In this document: positions 37,190 through 45,148 of the stretch, in pieces
Position numbering within the stretch: position 1 is the first letter of the stretch
How the letters are laid out: each line of letters begins with the position of its first letter
Assembly (NCBI RefSeq): GCF_009909185.1
Contig: NZ_JAAAMV010000019.1
Coordinates: 1 to 64,000 of the forward strand
Length of the DNA: 64,000 nucleotides
From: Paenibacillus glycinis
Lineage (GTDB): Bacteria; Bacillota; Bacilli; Paenibacillales; Paenibacillaceae
Direction: 5' to 3'
The notes under the pieces: generated by a model
What the model saw: the letters and a program-made list of their open reading frames with translations, nothing else
Database searches by the model: none
What the model was told of the DNA's origin: nothing
Program-made: the position numbers and the translations under genes

Positions 37190-37229
37190 AAAAGCCTGCC
37201 GTTCGTTTTGAACGGCAGGCTCTTCTTGT
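37190..37229. terminator. Terminator between the SLH gene and dnaI
   Basis: AGCCTGCCGTTC / GAACGGCAGGCT forms the stem, flanked by A-rich and T-rich sequence, so it can serve both converging genes. Confidence 0.85.
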
Positions 37230-37254
37230 CTATGTTCTTGCAACATCCTCGCGC

Positions 37255-38214
37255 TTAGCGTCCGCGCTTATTTTGGCCCGTCACATGCACCAGCTGCACG
37301 TAAGGCCGAACGCGATCCATCAGCCGCTGGCCTTTATGCAGATCGTCGCCGTCCTTGTTCGTGAAGCTGAAATGCTGCTCGATGTCGTCCAAGCCGTAGT
37401 TCGACGTGTAGAAGGTCGGCTTGCGGTTCATCCGGTAATTCAAGATCGACCCGAGCACGTGGTCGCGCACCCAAGGGTTCAGGTTCTCCGCGCCGATGTC
37501 GTCGAAGATCAACAGATCCGTATCTTTCAGCAGGTCCACCGTTTCCTTCAGCTTCCCCTGCTCGAACATCAACGACTTCATATCCTCGACGAATTCCGGC
37601 ATATAGACGATTGCGCCCGTAAATCCGGCCTTGGCCAGCTCGTGCAGCATGTAGCACATCAGAAACGTCTTCCCCGTTCCGAAGGAACCCGTCAGATAAA
37701 GCCCTTCCGACTGCAGCCCTTCTTCCTTCGTCCGGTTGATATAACCGATGACTTGGCCGACCGCCTTCATCCGTTCGATGTCCTTCGAGACGATCTCGTC
37801 CGCGGAATAGCCTTGCGACAGCGCCCGGTCATCGATATAGAAACTGCGGATGCGGCTGCGGATCCGGTTCTCGCTTTGTCTCGCGATCAGCTTCTTGCAG
37901 GCGACCTTGCGGTCGTTCAGCTGCACGACGCCGCCGACCGTTTCGCAGCTCAGTTCCGTATAATGGCCTTCGAAATCATTGGGGCATTGGTCGAGTCCCG
38001 TGCAATTCGTGCAGTTTCGGTATTCCTTCGTGCATTGATAGATCCGATTCAAGTTCAACTTGATCGTCGCGTCGTCGAGCTCCGGGTATTTGTTGCGAAG
38101 CATCCCCACGAGCGGGTCCTCCAGCAGATCGGCCATCAGCTTGTCCGCCTGCTGCTTCATGTTCCTGCCGCCCGGCATCGCCTTCAGCAGGTCACCCAGC
38201 GACTCCATCGCCAT
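37255..38214 (-). CDS. dnaI: Primosomal protein DnaI (helicase loader)
   Basis: DnaI loads the replicative helicase with DnaB and DnaD. This 319-residue protein has an N-terminal helicase-binding domain with Cys/His zinc ligands (CTKEYRNCTNCTGLDQC and DFEGH, about 60-85), then an AAA+ domain: Walker A GSFGTGKT (about 174) and Walker B LLIFDDIGAE. GAGGTG is 9 bases before the ATG. It follows dnaB by 18 bases on the same strand, the usual Firmicute order. Confidence 0.95.
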   Translation of the reverse strand: MAMESLGDLLKAMPGGRNMKQQADKLMADLLEDPLVGMLRNKYPELDDATIKLNLNRIYQCTKEYRNCTNCTGLDQCPNDFEGHYTELSCETVGGVVQLNDRKVACKKLIARQSENRIRSRIRSFYIDDRALSQGYSADEIVSKDIERMKAVGQVIGYINRTKEEGLQSEGLYLTGSFGTGKTFLMCYMLHELAKAGFTGAIVYMPEFVEDMKSLMFEQGKLKETVDLLKDTDLLIFDDIGAENLNPWVRDHVLGSILNYRMNRKPTFYTSNYGLDDIEQHFSFTNKDGDDLHKGQRLMDRVRPYVQLVHVTGQNKRGR

Positions 38215-38232
38215 CGTTGCTTCACCTCGTTT

Positions 38233-39771
38233 TTACGTCGATTTTCCGTCCAGCTTCCGCGCCATGCGGCGGATTTCTTCCATTTCCTCCGCCGTGAGCG
38301 GGGCTCCGCTCTGTGCCTCCGGCATGATCGGAATCAGCGGCTTGCGTCTGCCCTTCGCCGCCGAAGCACCCGCGCCTCCGTTCCTTCTAGGAGCCGCAGA
38401 CGCCGCGCCGCCGCTTTCCCGGCGGCGCTCCTTGTCCTCTTCCAGTTTCACCTGTTCCCTGACGTAGCCGACGGCCCGTTCAAAGGAATCGACGCCCTTT
38501 ACGAGCATATTGGACGCCACGGCGTCGATATACGTCTTCGTGACGCGCTGCGAATCGTTCAACCCGAGCACGTAATGAATCAGCACGTTGATGACGGCTC
38601 CCTGCAGCCGATAATTATGGTCGATGACTTCGAATACCCGAATGAGCCATTCCGGCACCGCGCCGGGAAAGAAACGCGCGATGAACCGGGTATGCGGCTC
38701 GTTGCGCATCAACATATTATACTGATGAATGTCGCAGCGCCCGGCCAGCTGCGCGGGCACGTCCATATAAAATTCGGCTTGCACGGCCACTTCTTCCGGC
38801 ATATCGTCGATGCCTGCGTCGTTCCGGCCGCTCTCGGCCTTGACGGCTTCCATCCGCCCGTAGATCCGTTGGCGCTCGTCCTTCCGCTTGCGGTCCTGGC
38901 GGTACAGCTGGTTGCCGCGCAGCTGCAGCTCGTCCAGCAGCAGCTCGCCGCCAGCCGAAAACACGTCGTCCTCGTCCAACAGCCGACATAGGTCCACGAC
39001 GGTCAAGCTGTATTTGTACGCGACATAATTCAGCTGCGCGATTGCTTCGTCATTGCCCCGCAGCCGTTCGACAAAAGCCCGGTTGCCGGAGTTGCGGGGG
39101 AAGCGCATGATGATTTCCCCGTACTGAATGCCCGCGGTCTCCGTCTGCGCCGGCTTCGGCGTAGGCTGCCTGGCCGGCGCGACCTCCGTCAGCGCCTGTT
39201 CGAGCTCGGGATCGAAGCCCTGCGTGTTCAGGCGGAACAGCTCGTAGAACGGCACCGAGATGTTCTCGCGCGCCAGCTCAGCGCCAGCCAGCTCGTCCGC
39301 TTCCTTCGCGTAGAACGATTCCCGCAAAGCGATCACCGAGTGCTTGCCCACTTTGTCCCGGAGCAGCAGCGCCAGATGCGGACTGCCGAAAAATTCATCC
39401 GGCGCTAGCGGTTTGACGACTTCGTATTCGTACACGACATCGTCATTGTCGGGCACGCCCAGACGCGTCACCTGAAGCAAGCCTACCGCCTCCAGCCGCG
39501 ACGCTTGGTTTACCAGCTCCTGCCGGCCGCGTTCGTTCATCTCGAGGCCGAGCCCGAGCAGGAGCTTGCGCTGCGGCTCCAGCTCCGAATAGCCTACCCG
39601 GTCGTCCGCGACCTGTTGATACAGCAAATGATAGAGACCGGCCGCAAAGGCGCCGATCATGGATTGATAAATGAGGCCGAGCATTTTGCGATCCACGGCG
39701 CTAAGCGAAAAATCGCGAAAGGCGTAGTAGCGGTGATGCTCAGTGAATTGGTGCAAGCTGCCGATCCGCAT
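38233..39771 (-). CDS. dnaB: Replication initiation / membrane attachment protein DnaB
   Basis: This is the Firmicute DnaB helicase co-loader (not the helicase itself). The N-terminal winged-helix region (residues 1 to about 130, starting MRIGSLHQFTEHHRYYAF) and DnaD-like domains (about 200-430) are visible; the C-terminal part is charged and ends in an Ala/Gly/Arg-rich linker and MAEEMEEIRRMARKLDG-like tail. Length is 512 aa. GGAG lies 11 bases upstream of the ATG. The gene is first in a dnaB-dnaI pair; the nrdR gene that often precedes it in Bacillus is not here. Confidence 0.9.
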   Translation of the reverse strand: MRIGSLHQFTEHHRYYAFRDFSLSAVDRKMLGLIYQSMIGAFAAGLYHLLYQQVADDRVGYSELEPQRKLLLGLGLEMNERGRQELVNQASRLEAVGLLQVTRLGVPDNDDVVYEYEVVKPLAPDEFFGSPHLALLLRDKVGKHSVIALRESFYAKEADELAGAELARENISVPFYELFRLNTQGFDPELEQALTEVAPARQPTPKPAQTETAGIQYGEIIMRFPRNSGNRAFVERLRGNDEAIAQLNYVAYKYSLTVVDLCRLLDEDDVFSAGGELLLDELQLRGNQLYRQDRKRKDERQRIYGRMEAVKAESGRNDAGIDDMPEEVAVQAEFYMDVPAQLAGRCDIHQYNMLMRNEPHTRFIARFFPGAVPEWLIRVFEVIDHNYRLQGAVINVLIHYVLGLNDSQRVTKTYIDAVASNMLVKGVDSFERAVGYVREQVKLEEDKERRRESGGAASAAPRRNGGAGASAAKGRRKPLIPIMPEAQSGAPLTAEEMEEIRRMARKLDGKST

Positions 39772-40283
39772 CTCGTTCTCGACTCCATCCGCCTTGTATT
39801 CTTGTTACTAGTTTAACATAAAAGAGAAGCGCTTTTCAGGACGCAAAAAAAAGAAAATTCCCCCTCCCGAAGGAATTTTCCCGCTAAACAAAGCATTTCG
39901 CCTCGCGTTCCCGTCCTCTGAAACGCAGAAAAGAGCCTTCATCCCCAGATGCATCTCCCGTTCTCCAAGCGCGCCATCAGGCGCCGTAAGGGCATACTTG
40001 GCTATCCGCAGGAGATAACGAATTCGCGTCGCGATCGGCTCCATCGCGTCTCGCGGGAGCAAGCTTGCCGATCCGCGGGACATGACAATATTCGTCGCAA
40101 TCGGGACTATCGCCTCCGATAGTCCGTTAGCGGCATTGATAGACCAAGACGAAAAAGGCCACCGCGCATCGTCTCGGCCGCCTTGCGTCAATAGCCCTAA
40201 CCGGGCGAACGGCATGAGTTTGCCGCATAAAGCCGTTCGAACCTTGCGTCCCGCGCTTTCGTGTCGGAAGTCGTTCCGCAATT
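39772..40283. other. Intergenic region with degenerate repeats
   Basis: I see no gene in these 500 bases. A frame on the minus strand runs through it but lacks a ribosome-binding site and passes through a terminator. The region holds two related copies of ATTCGTCGCRATCGG-N-ATCGC sequence (40022-40050 and 40090-40116) and a perfect 9-bp hairpin GGACTATCG-CCTC-CGATAGTCC at 40104-40125. Confidence 0.55.
39842..39884 (-). terminator. Minus-strand terminator
   Basis: GGGAAAATTCC / GGAATTTTC is followed by eight T on the minus strand. It lies about 400 bases after the yuiB stop and just before dnaB. Confidence 0.75.
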
Positions 40284-40589
40284 CTAGAACATTTTGTACC
40301 CGCCGCGCCGCAGCAGCCGGATCGTCGTCCCGCTGATGTACGCGCCGATCAGCGCGCCGATGCCGGGCAAAATATCCACGAACGTGAAGGACGTGAAATT
40401 GCCGGAAAACGTCTTGGAGTTGTCCCATGTCTGCCAGATGAATACCGGAACCAGCACGATAATGAATAAGTAAATCGGAAAAAAGGTCGTTTTGAGCAGC
40501 ATGTTCAAAATGAACCCGATCCCGAACATCATGACGAAAAACAACACCGTCGCAATAATGAGCTGCAAAATAGTGACGTCTGAATTCAT
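40284..40589 (-). CDS. yuiB: YuiB-like membrane protein
   Basis: This 101-residue protein has three hydrophobic helices and the conserved-looking stretch FGIGFILNMLLKTTFFPIYLF. It resembles YuiB of Bacillus, of unknown function, which is encoded in the same neighbourhood as the NADH dehydrogenase (YumB) and ferredoxin-NADP reductase (YumC); both have homologs just downstream here. GGGGAAGAG precedes the ATG. Confidence 0.72.
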   Translation of the reverse strand: MNSDVTILQLIIATVLFFVMMFGIGFILNMLLKTTFFPIYLFIIVLVPVFIWQTWDNSKTFSGNFTSFTFVDILPGIGALIGAYISGTTIRLLRRGGYKMF

Positions 40590-40680
40590 ACGGAAATCTC
40601 TTCCCCTTTCGCTACAATTAGTGTATTAGATGGCCGATAGGAAGTCAATTTGTAATGCGATGTTGTCACAAGTCCGTCAT

Positions 40681-40710
40681 TTGCTCTCCTTCGCACCGTT
40701 ACGATACAAT
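40681..40710 (+). promoter_or_regulatory. Promoter of hemQ
   Basis: TTGCTC (40681-40686) and TACAAT (40705-40710) are 18 bases apart. Confidence 0.55.
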
Positions 40711-40763
40711 GTAAGCGACATGAAAATGCGGGCAATCGTCGCATAAGTTAAGGAGAGATGACC

Positions 40764-41510
40764 ATGAGTGAAGCAGCACAAACGCTGGAAGGCTGGTACG
40801 CGCTGCACGATTTCCGTACCATCGACTGGATGGCATGGACGGCGGCCGAAGAAGCAGAACGCAATATGGCGCTCGATGACCTCCATTCGTTCCTGAAAGA
40901 ATGGCAGTCCGTTGAAGATAACAAGCAGGGCAGCACCGCTTTCTATTCCATCGTCGGCCAGAAAGCCGATTTCGTCATGATGCATCTGCGCGAGACGCTC
41001 GACGAGCTGAATGCCCTCGAGACGGCGTTCAATAAGTCCGCGTTCGCCCAATTCACGATTCCGGCCCATTCGTACGTGAGCGTGGTCGAACTGAGCAACT
41101 ACATGGCGCAGCCAGGCGCCGATCCGATGCAAAATCCGGACATTCTCGCGCGCTTGAAGCCGATCCTGCCGAAATGGAATCACATCTGCTTCTACCCGAT
41201 GAATAAACGCCGCTCCGGCAGCGACAACTGGTATATGCTGTCGATGGACGAGCGCAAGACGATGATGCGCAGCCACGGCATGATCGGACGCACGTACGCG
41301 GGCAAGGTCAAGCAGATCATTACGGGCTCCGTCGGTTTCGACAACTGGGAGTGGGGCGTCACGCTCTTCGCGGACGACGCGCTGCAATTCAAGAAGCTGG
41401 TCTATGAAATGCGTTTCGACGAAGTCAGCGCGCGCTTCGGCGATTTCGGCGACTTCTACGTCGGCAACCGTCTGACGGAAGAGAAGCTGGCCGAGCTGTT
41501 CAGCCTTTGA
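40764..41510 (+). CDS. hemQ: Coproheme decarboxylase HemQ
   Basis: HemQ belongs to the chlorite-dismutase-like family and decarboxylates coproheme III to heme b with peroxide, the last step of the coproporphyrin-dependent route of Gram-positives. The catalytic Tyr lies in FYPMNKRR (about 143-150) and the proximal heme His in MRSHGMIGR (about 172). Length is 248 aa. AAGGAG is 8-9 bases before ATG 40764; the ATG at 40758 is too close. Product heme would feed the b-type and a-type cytochromes implied by sdhC and ctaA. Confidence 0.95.
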   Translation: MSEAAQTLEGWYALHDFRTIDWMAWTAAEEAERNMALDDLHSFLKEWQSVEDNKQGSTAFYSIVGQKADFVMMHLRETLDELNALETAFNKSAFAQFTIPAHSYVSVVELSNYMAQPGADPMQNPDILARLKPILPKWNHICFYPMNKRRSGSDNWYMLSMDERKTMMRSHGMIGRTYAGKVKQIITGSVGFDNWEWGVTLFADDALQFKKLVYEMRFDEVSARFGDFGDFYVGNRLTEEKLAELFSL

Positions 41511-41524
41511 TCTGACCAAACGAA

Positions 41525-41567
41525 AAAAAGCGGATGGGAACGCCTTCGGGCTTCCATCCGCTTTTAC
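41525..41567. terminator. Bidirectional terminator
   Basis: AAAGCGGATGG / CCATCCGCTTT forms the stem with A-run and T-run flanks, between hemQ (+) and the 85-codon gene (-). Confidence 0.85.
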
Positions 41568-41825
41568 TTATTGATCGTCGTCGTCTTCTTCCAGCAGGCG
41601 CTTCGCTTCCAGATACGCTTCCGTCTGGCGGTCTCGCTCCCTGCCTTTCTCTTTCAACCGCTCGATCGCGGGCAGGATAAGAATGTCGACTTCCTTCTGG
41701 ATCGTATACGCCAGGTCGTACCGGGTCTGCGACTCCAGGAAGGAACCCGCCTCCATGAGCGCGTTGTACCGGTCCAGTTCCTCTCGCGTCAACAGTCCGC
41801 GGACTTGCACGCTGCAGTGCCGCAT
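41568..41825 (-). CDS. Conserved-looking small protein, function unknown
   Basis: This 85-residue soluble protein is highly charged and mostly helical in appearance, with an acidic end (EEDDDDQ). Two Cys-free helices follow MRHCSVQVRGLLTREELDRY. I do not recognise a family. Its ATG shares one base with the ndh stop codon (TAATG), so translation is probably coupled to ndh and the product may act with NADH dehydrogenase. The open frame extends upstream inside ndh, but the coupled ATG is the natural start. Confidence 0.7.
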   Translation of the reverse strand: MRHCSVQVRGLLTREELDRYNALMEAGSFLESQTRYDLAYTIQKEVDILILPAIERLKEKGRERDRQTEAYLEAKRLLEEDDDDQ

Positions 41826-43018
41826 TACAGGAACTTGCCTTTGCGAAGCACGAGCGGAATGCCGCCGATGATGTAGAGGTACCGGATATCGATCGCTTTC
41901 TTGAGCCAAGCGGCCATTCGGCCTTTGTATTTTTTGCCGAAAGCCAAGCCGACCGCTTCGCCTTTGCCGAGCGAGGCTACCGTGCCTTTGTTCTTGAACT
42001 CGAACTTCTTCTGCGGTTGATTGCGAATGGATGCCACCAAGTTATGCGCGCACACGACGCCCTGCTGCATGGCGATCTGTGCGGTCGGCGGATACGGACG
42101 GCCTTCCGGGTTGAACATCAGCGAGTTGTCGCCGACGACGTAGATGTTCTCGTGACCGGGAACCCGCAGGAACTCGTCGACTTTCACGCGGCCGCGCATC
42201 GTTTCGATTCCGGCTTCTTCGATGAGGCGGTTGCCGCGAACGCCGGCCGCCCAGACGACCGTCGCCGAGCGGATTTCTTCGTTATCGCCGACGACGACGC
42301 CGTCCGGCGTGCATTCTTTGATCGCCGTTCCGATCCGGAACGTAACGCCTTTCTTCGTGAGCACGTCCATCGCGTACTCGACAAGCTCGGGGTCAAAGCC
42401 GGGAAGCGCCGACGGCGCCGCTTCGACGTTGTAGATTTTGACGAGGGACGGGTCCACGTCGTTCTGCTTGCAAAGCTCGGGAATGCGGTCCGCCAGCTCG
42501 CCGACGAATTCGATGCCCGTGAACCCCGCGCCGCCTACCACGAAGGTCAGGTAATCCGTGCGGTGCGGCTCGCGTTTGTAGCGCGCGAATTGATATTCGA
42601 TATGTTCGCGGATCAGGCGGACCGAATTGATGCTGCGGATGTTCATCGCGTATTCAAGCATACCTGGAATGCCGAACGTTTCAGGCTCGCCGCCCAAGCC
42701 GATTACGAGGTAATCGTAGGAGAGCGTGCCGTCCTCAAGAATGACCTTCTTGTCTTGCGTCCGGATTTGCACGACCGTCGACTTTACGAAATCGATCTTG
42801 AACTCATCGATAAGCTTGGAAATGCTGACGCGCGCATTTTCTGTCTTGTCCGTACCTGCGGCCGGCATATGCAGATGAGTCGTAAAGTAGTGGTAGTCGT
42901 GCTTGTTGACAAGCGTTACGTCGGCTTCATTATAATTTAATTCTTTCTGTAGCCGAAGCGCTGTCAGGATGCCGCCGTAACCGGCACCCAATATAACAAT
43001 TTTCGGTATGTTGCTCAT
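41825..43018 (-). CDS. ndh: Type II NADH dehydrogenase (YumB-like)
   Basis: This single-subunit, non-proton-pumping NADH:menaquinone oxidoreductase has 397 aa. The FAD-binding motif ILGAGYGG is at residues 9-16, the NADH-binding motif VVGGAGFTGIE at about 161, and the second FAD segment YVVGDNS near 296. The C-terminus ends in an amphipathic, basic membrane-binding stretch. Only a weak ribosome-binding site precedes the ATG. A Rex-like operator lies 60 bases upstream, consistent with NADH-responsive control as known for Bacillus ndh. A second NDH-2 is encoded at 51156. Confidence 0.95.
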   Translation of the reverse strand: MSNIPKIVILGAGYGGILTALRLQKELNYNEADVTLVNKHDYHYFTTHLHMPAAGTDKTENARVSISKLIDEFKIDFVKSTVVQIRTQDKKVILEDGTLSYDYLVIGLGGEPETFGIPGMLEYAMNIRSINSVRLIREHIEYQFARYKREPHRTDYLTFVVGGAGFTGIEFVGELADRIPELCKQNDVDPSLVKIYNVEAAPSALPGFDPELVEYAMDVLTKKGVTFRIGTAIKECTPDGVVVGDNEEIRSATVVWAAGVRGNRLIEEAGIETMRGRVKVDEFLRVPGHENIYVVGDNSLMFNPEGRPYPPTAQIAMQQGVVCAHNLVASIRNQPQKKFEFKNKGTVASLGKGEAVGLAFGKKYKGRMAAWLKKAIDIRYLYIIGGIPLVLRKGKFL

Positions 43019-43286
43019 CGCAGAATCCCATCCATTCGTAAAGTCTTTTCTTTTCTCTACATTAACATGTGAATAACATGTGAAAATTTACACAAACACG
43101 CAAAAACAGACAATGAGATATAATTTCTTGCCTGTAGTGTGTGATTCCAAGTCTTCATTTATGATGAAATTTTCCAGTCTTCTTTCGACAAACCGATTGC
43201 TAATACCACACATGATACAAACTTTTCCCGTAAAGTTCAAGGGTAAAATATACGAAAATCTTTAGAACAACATCCAATTTCCTTCT
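43019..43286. other. AT-rich divergent intergenic region
   Basis: Between ndh and the ferredoxin-NADP reductase gene I see regulatory sequence only: a Rex-like site and a direct repeat AACATGTGAA around 43064-43084. The short frame at 43080-43265 has no ribosome-binding site and odd composition and is not called. Confidence 0.5.
43078..43095. promoter_or_regulatory. Rex-like operator upstream of ndh
   Basis: ATGTGAAAATTTACACAA closely matches the Rex consensus TTGTGAANNNNTTCACAA (two mismatches). Rex senses NADH/NAD and represses ndh in Bacillus. It overlaps the expected ndh promoter area. Confidence 0.6.
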
Positions 43287-43315
43287 TTCAAATCGGCTTG
43301 TCGACCATATATAAT
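43287..43315 (+). promoter_or_regulatory. Promoter of the ferredoxin-NADP reductase gene
   Basis: TTCAAA (43287-43292) and TATAAT (43310-43315) are 17 bases apart. Confidence 0.5.
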
Positions 43316-43373
43316 GTACTGAAAGAACGGCTTCTCTTTGCTCTCGATTTCCAAAATCCTGGAGGTGTCAACA

Positions 43374-44372
43374 GTGTCAAGCTCATCTGAATCCTCTCAA
43401 GTCGATATCGCGATTATCGGCGGCGGCCCGGCCGGAATGTTCGCCGCCTTTTACGGCGGCATGCGCCAGGCATCCGTCAAAATTATCGAAAGCATGCCGC
43501 AATTAGGCGGCCAGCTCGCGGCGCTTTATCCGGAGAAGCATATCTACGACGTTGCCGGATTCCCCAAAATAACGGCGGGCGAGCTCGTCGAGCAATTAAA
43601 GCAGCAGATGGACCATTTCAAGCCCGGGATTCATCTGGAAGAAAAGGTGCTTGAGGTCGTGAAACGGGACGAACGCGATTTTGCCATCGTCACCGATAAA
43701 ACCACGCATTACGCCAAAGCCGTCATCATTACCGCCGGCGTCGGCGCGTTCGAACCCCGCAGGCTCGAGCTGAACGAAGCCGCTCCGTTCGAGAAAGCCA
43801 ATTTGCACTATTTCATAAACGACCTAAGCCGATTCCGAGACAAGCATGTCGTCGTCAGCGGCGGCGGCGATTCCGCGGTGGACTGGTCGCTCATGCTCGA
43901 GCCGATCGCCGCAAGCGTGACGCTTGTCCATCGCCGCGATAAATTCAGGGCGCACGAGCACAGCGTCGAGAATCTGATGAAGTCGAGCGTGAACGTGCTT
44001 ACGCCTTATGAGCTTACCGCCCTGCGCGGCGCGGACCGAATCGACGGCATCGCGCTTCAGCACGCCAAGACCGGCGAGACGAAACAGCTCGACGTCGATG
44101 CCGTCATCGTTAATTACGGGTTCGTCTCGTCGCTCGGCCCCATCGCGGAATGGGGCCTGGAGATCGATAACGGCTCCATCCTCGTGGATTCCCGCATGGA
44201 AACGAGCGTTCCGGGCATCTTCGCCGCCGGCGACATCACGACCTACCCGGGCAAGCTCAAGCTGATTGCCGTCGGGTTCGGCGAAGCGCCGACCGCGATC
44301 AACAATGCGAAGGTATACGTCGATCCTTCGGCCAAGCTGTCCCCGGGCCACAGCAGCAACATGAAGCTGTAA
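43374..44372 (+). CDS. Ferredoxin-NADP(+) reductase, thioredoxin-reductase-like (YumC)
   Basis: This 332-residue flavoprotein transfers electrons between NADPH and ferredoxin. The FAD motif [18 protein letters not shown] is at about 13-30, the NADPH motif [13 protein letters not shown] near 163, and [14 protein letters not shown] near 281. It lacks the CxxC of thioredoxin reductases, as in YumC. I chose GTG 43374, 6 bases after GGAGGTG, over an earlier TTG. It is divergent from ndh, as in a rearranged version of the Bacillus yumB-yumC pair. Confidence 0.93.
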   Translation: MSSSSESSQVDIAIIGGGPAGMFAAFYGGMRQASVKIIESMPQLGGQLAALYPEKHIYDVAGFPKITAGELVEQLKQQMDHFKPGIHLEEKVLEVVKRDERDFAIVTDKTTHYAKAVIITAGVGAFEPRRLELNEAAPFEKANLHYFINDLSRFRDKHVVVSGGGDSAVDWSLMLEPIAASVTLVHRRDKFRAHEHSVENLMKSSVNVLTPYELTALRGADRIDGIALQHAKTGETKQLDVDAVIVNYGFVSSLGPIAEWGLEIDNGSILVDSRMETSVPGIFAAGDITTYPGKLKLIAVGFGEAPTAINNAKVYVDPSAKLSPGHSSNMKL

Positions 44373-44485
44373 TTCCCGAGATGGGGACCGGAATGGCGAT
44401 AAAAAACCAATAAAAAAGGGTATCCTACCGATAGCCGCAAACGTGAATGCTTCATTCACCGGGCGAAGGAGGGTACCCTTTCATT

Positions 44486-44737
44486 ATGTTATGTCCCGTT
44501 TGCAACGGATTGGAGCAGCTTGCCGTAAAATGTCCAACTTGCGCGATGCAAACCAACGATCTGGGGCGAGCGGTCGACTTGACTGCGCCTTACGCACCCT
44601 ATCAGCCGGACGATGTCGATTTTAACGCGGAAATGACGATCATGGATAACGGACCTGAGACTCAAAGCTGCTGTCATATCGTGTTCTGCAGGCAATGCCG
44701 CGCAGCCTTCGAAGCCGAAGTCGCGCAATGGCCGTAA
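44486..44737 (+). CDS. Small zinc-ribbon-like protein, function unknown
   Basis: This 83-residue protein has Cys pairs CPVC (3-6) and CPTC (about 16-19), then CCHIVFCRQC near the C-terminus, which looks like two metal-binding knuckles. I do not recognise the family. AAGGAGG lies 13 bases before the ATG, an unusually long gap. AAAGGGTA at 44415-44422 can pair with TACCCTTT next to the AGGAGG, which could mask the ribosome-binding site. It converges with sda, ending 14 bases from it. Confidence 0.65.
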   Translation: MLCPVCNGLEQLAVKCPTCAMQTNDLGRAVDLTAPYAPYQPDDVDFNAEMTIMDNGPETQSCCHIVFCRQCRAAFEAEVAQWP

Positions 44738-44751
44738 TCTCGTCTTGCAAG

Positions 44752-44895
44752 TTAGGCGGAATTGCGATAAGCGTCCGGACTGATCGACCTGCGCTTCAAT
44801 TCGTCTCTCAGCATCTCGATAAACTCGGTTTCCAAATTGTACTTATTAGCGGCTATATACGCATCGAGCAGCAATTCATCAGACAGCTGTTCCAT
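44752..44895 (-). CDS. sda: Sporulation inhibitor Sda
   Basis: Sda blocks the sporulation kinases (KinA type) when replication initiation or DNA integrity is disturbed. The 47-residue product reads MEQLSDELLLDAYIAANKYN and continues LETEFIEMLRDELKRRS; this matches the Sda helical hairpin pattern LSDELL...Y..A...NL...FIE....EI.RRS. AAAGGGGG lies 8 bases before the ATG. Promoter boxes and a cluster of DnaA boxes lie upstream, as for B. subtilis sda, where DnaA activates transcription. Confidence 0.9.
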   Translation of the reverse strand: MEQLSDELLLDAYIAANKYNLETEFIEMLRDELKRRSISPDAYRNSA

Positions 44896-44927
44896 ATCAC
44901 AGCCCCCTTTCCTCTTACTTCCAGTTC

Positions 44928-44957
44928 ATCTTAGCATGTCCCGGAGGGAAGGAACAA
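44928..44957 (-). promoter_or_regulatory. Promoter of sda
   Basis: On the minus strand TTGTTC (44952-44957) and TAAGAT (44928-44933) are 18 bases apart. The nearest DnaA box starts 10 bases upstream of the -35 box. Confidence 0.55.
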
Positions 44958-44966
44958 GCGTTCCGA

Positions 44967-45065
44967 TTATCCACACCCCTATGTGGACAGAGTGTGAGTA
45001 GCATGTGAATAATCGTCGAAAAAACAGGAATCATCAGTGGGGATTTGTGGATACGTTTATACACA
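44967..45065. promoter_or_regulatory. DnaA-box cluster upstream of sda
   Basis: A perfect TTATCCACA lies at 44967-44975. One-mismatch boxes lie at 45004-45012 (TTATTCACA, minus strand), 45046-45054 (GTATCCACA, minus strand) and 45057-45065 (TTATACACA). A weaker one is at 44982-44990. Four good boxes in 100 bases is far above chance in this GC-rich sequence. Confidence 0.75.
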
Positions 45066-45148
45066 GGCTTAATAAAACCCGTTTCGATAAAAAAGTTTAA
45101 TGGTCCTCTATCAACCTATCAAACGAATATATTACATTTCGTTAATCA

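Noticed and set aside
39808-40428. A 206-codon frame between yuiB and dnaB
   Set aside because: It overlaps yuiB, lacks a ribosome-binding site and reads through a terminator hairpin.
43080-43265. A 61-codon frame between ndh and the reductase gene
   Set aside because: It starts inside the Rex-like operator, has no Shine-Dalgarno and covers AT-rich promoter sequence.
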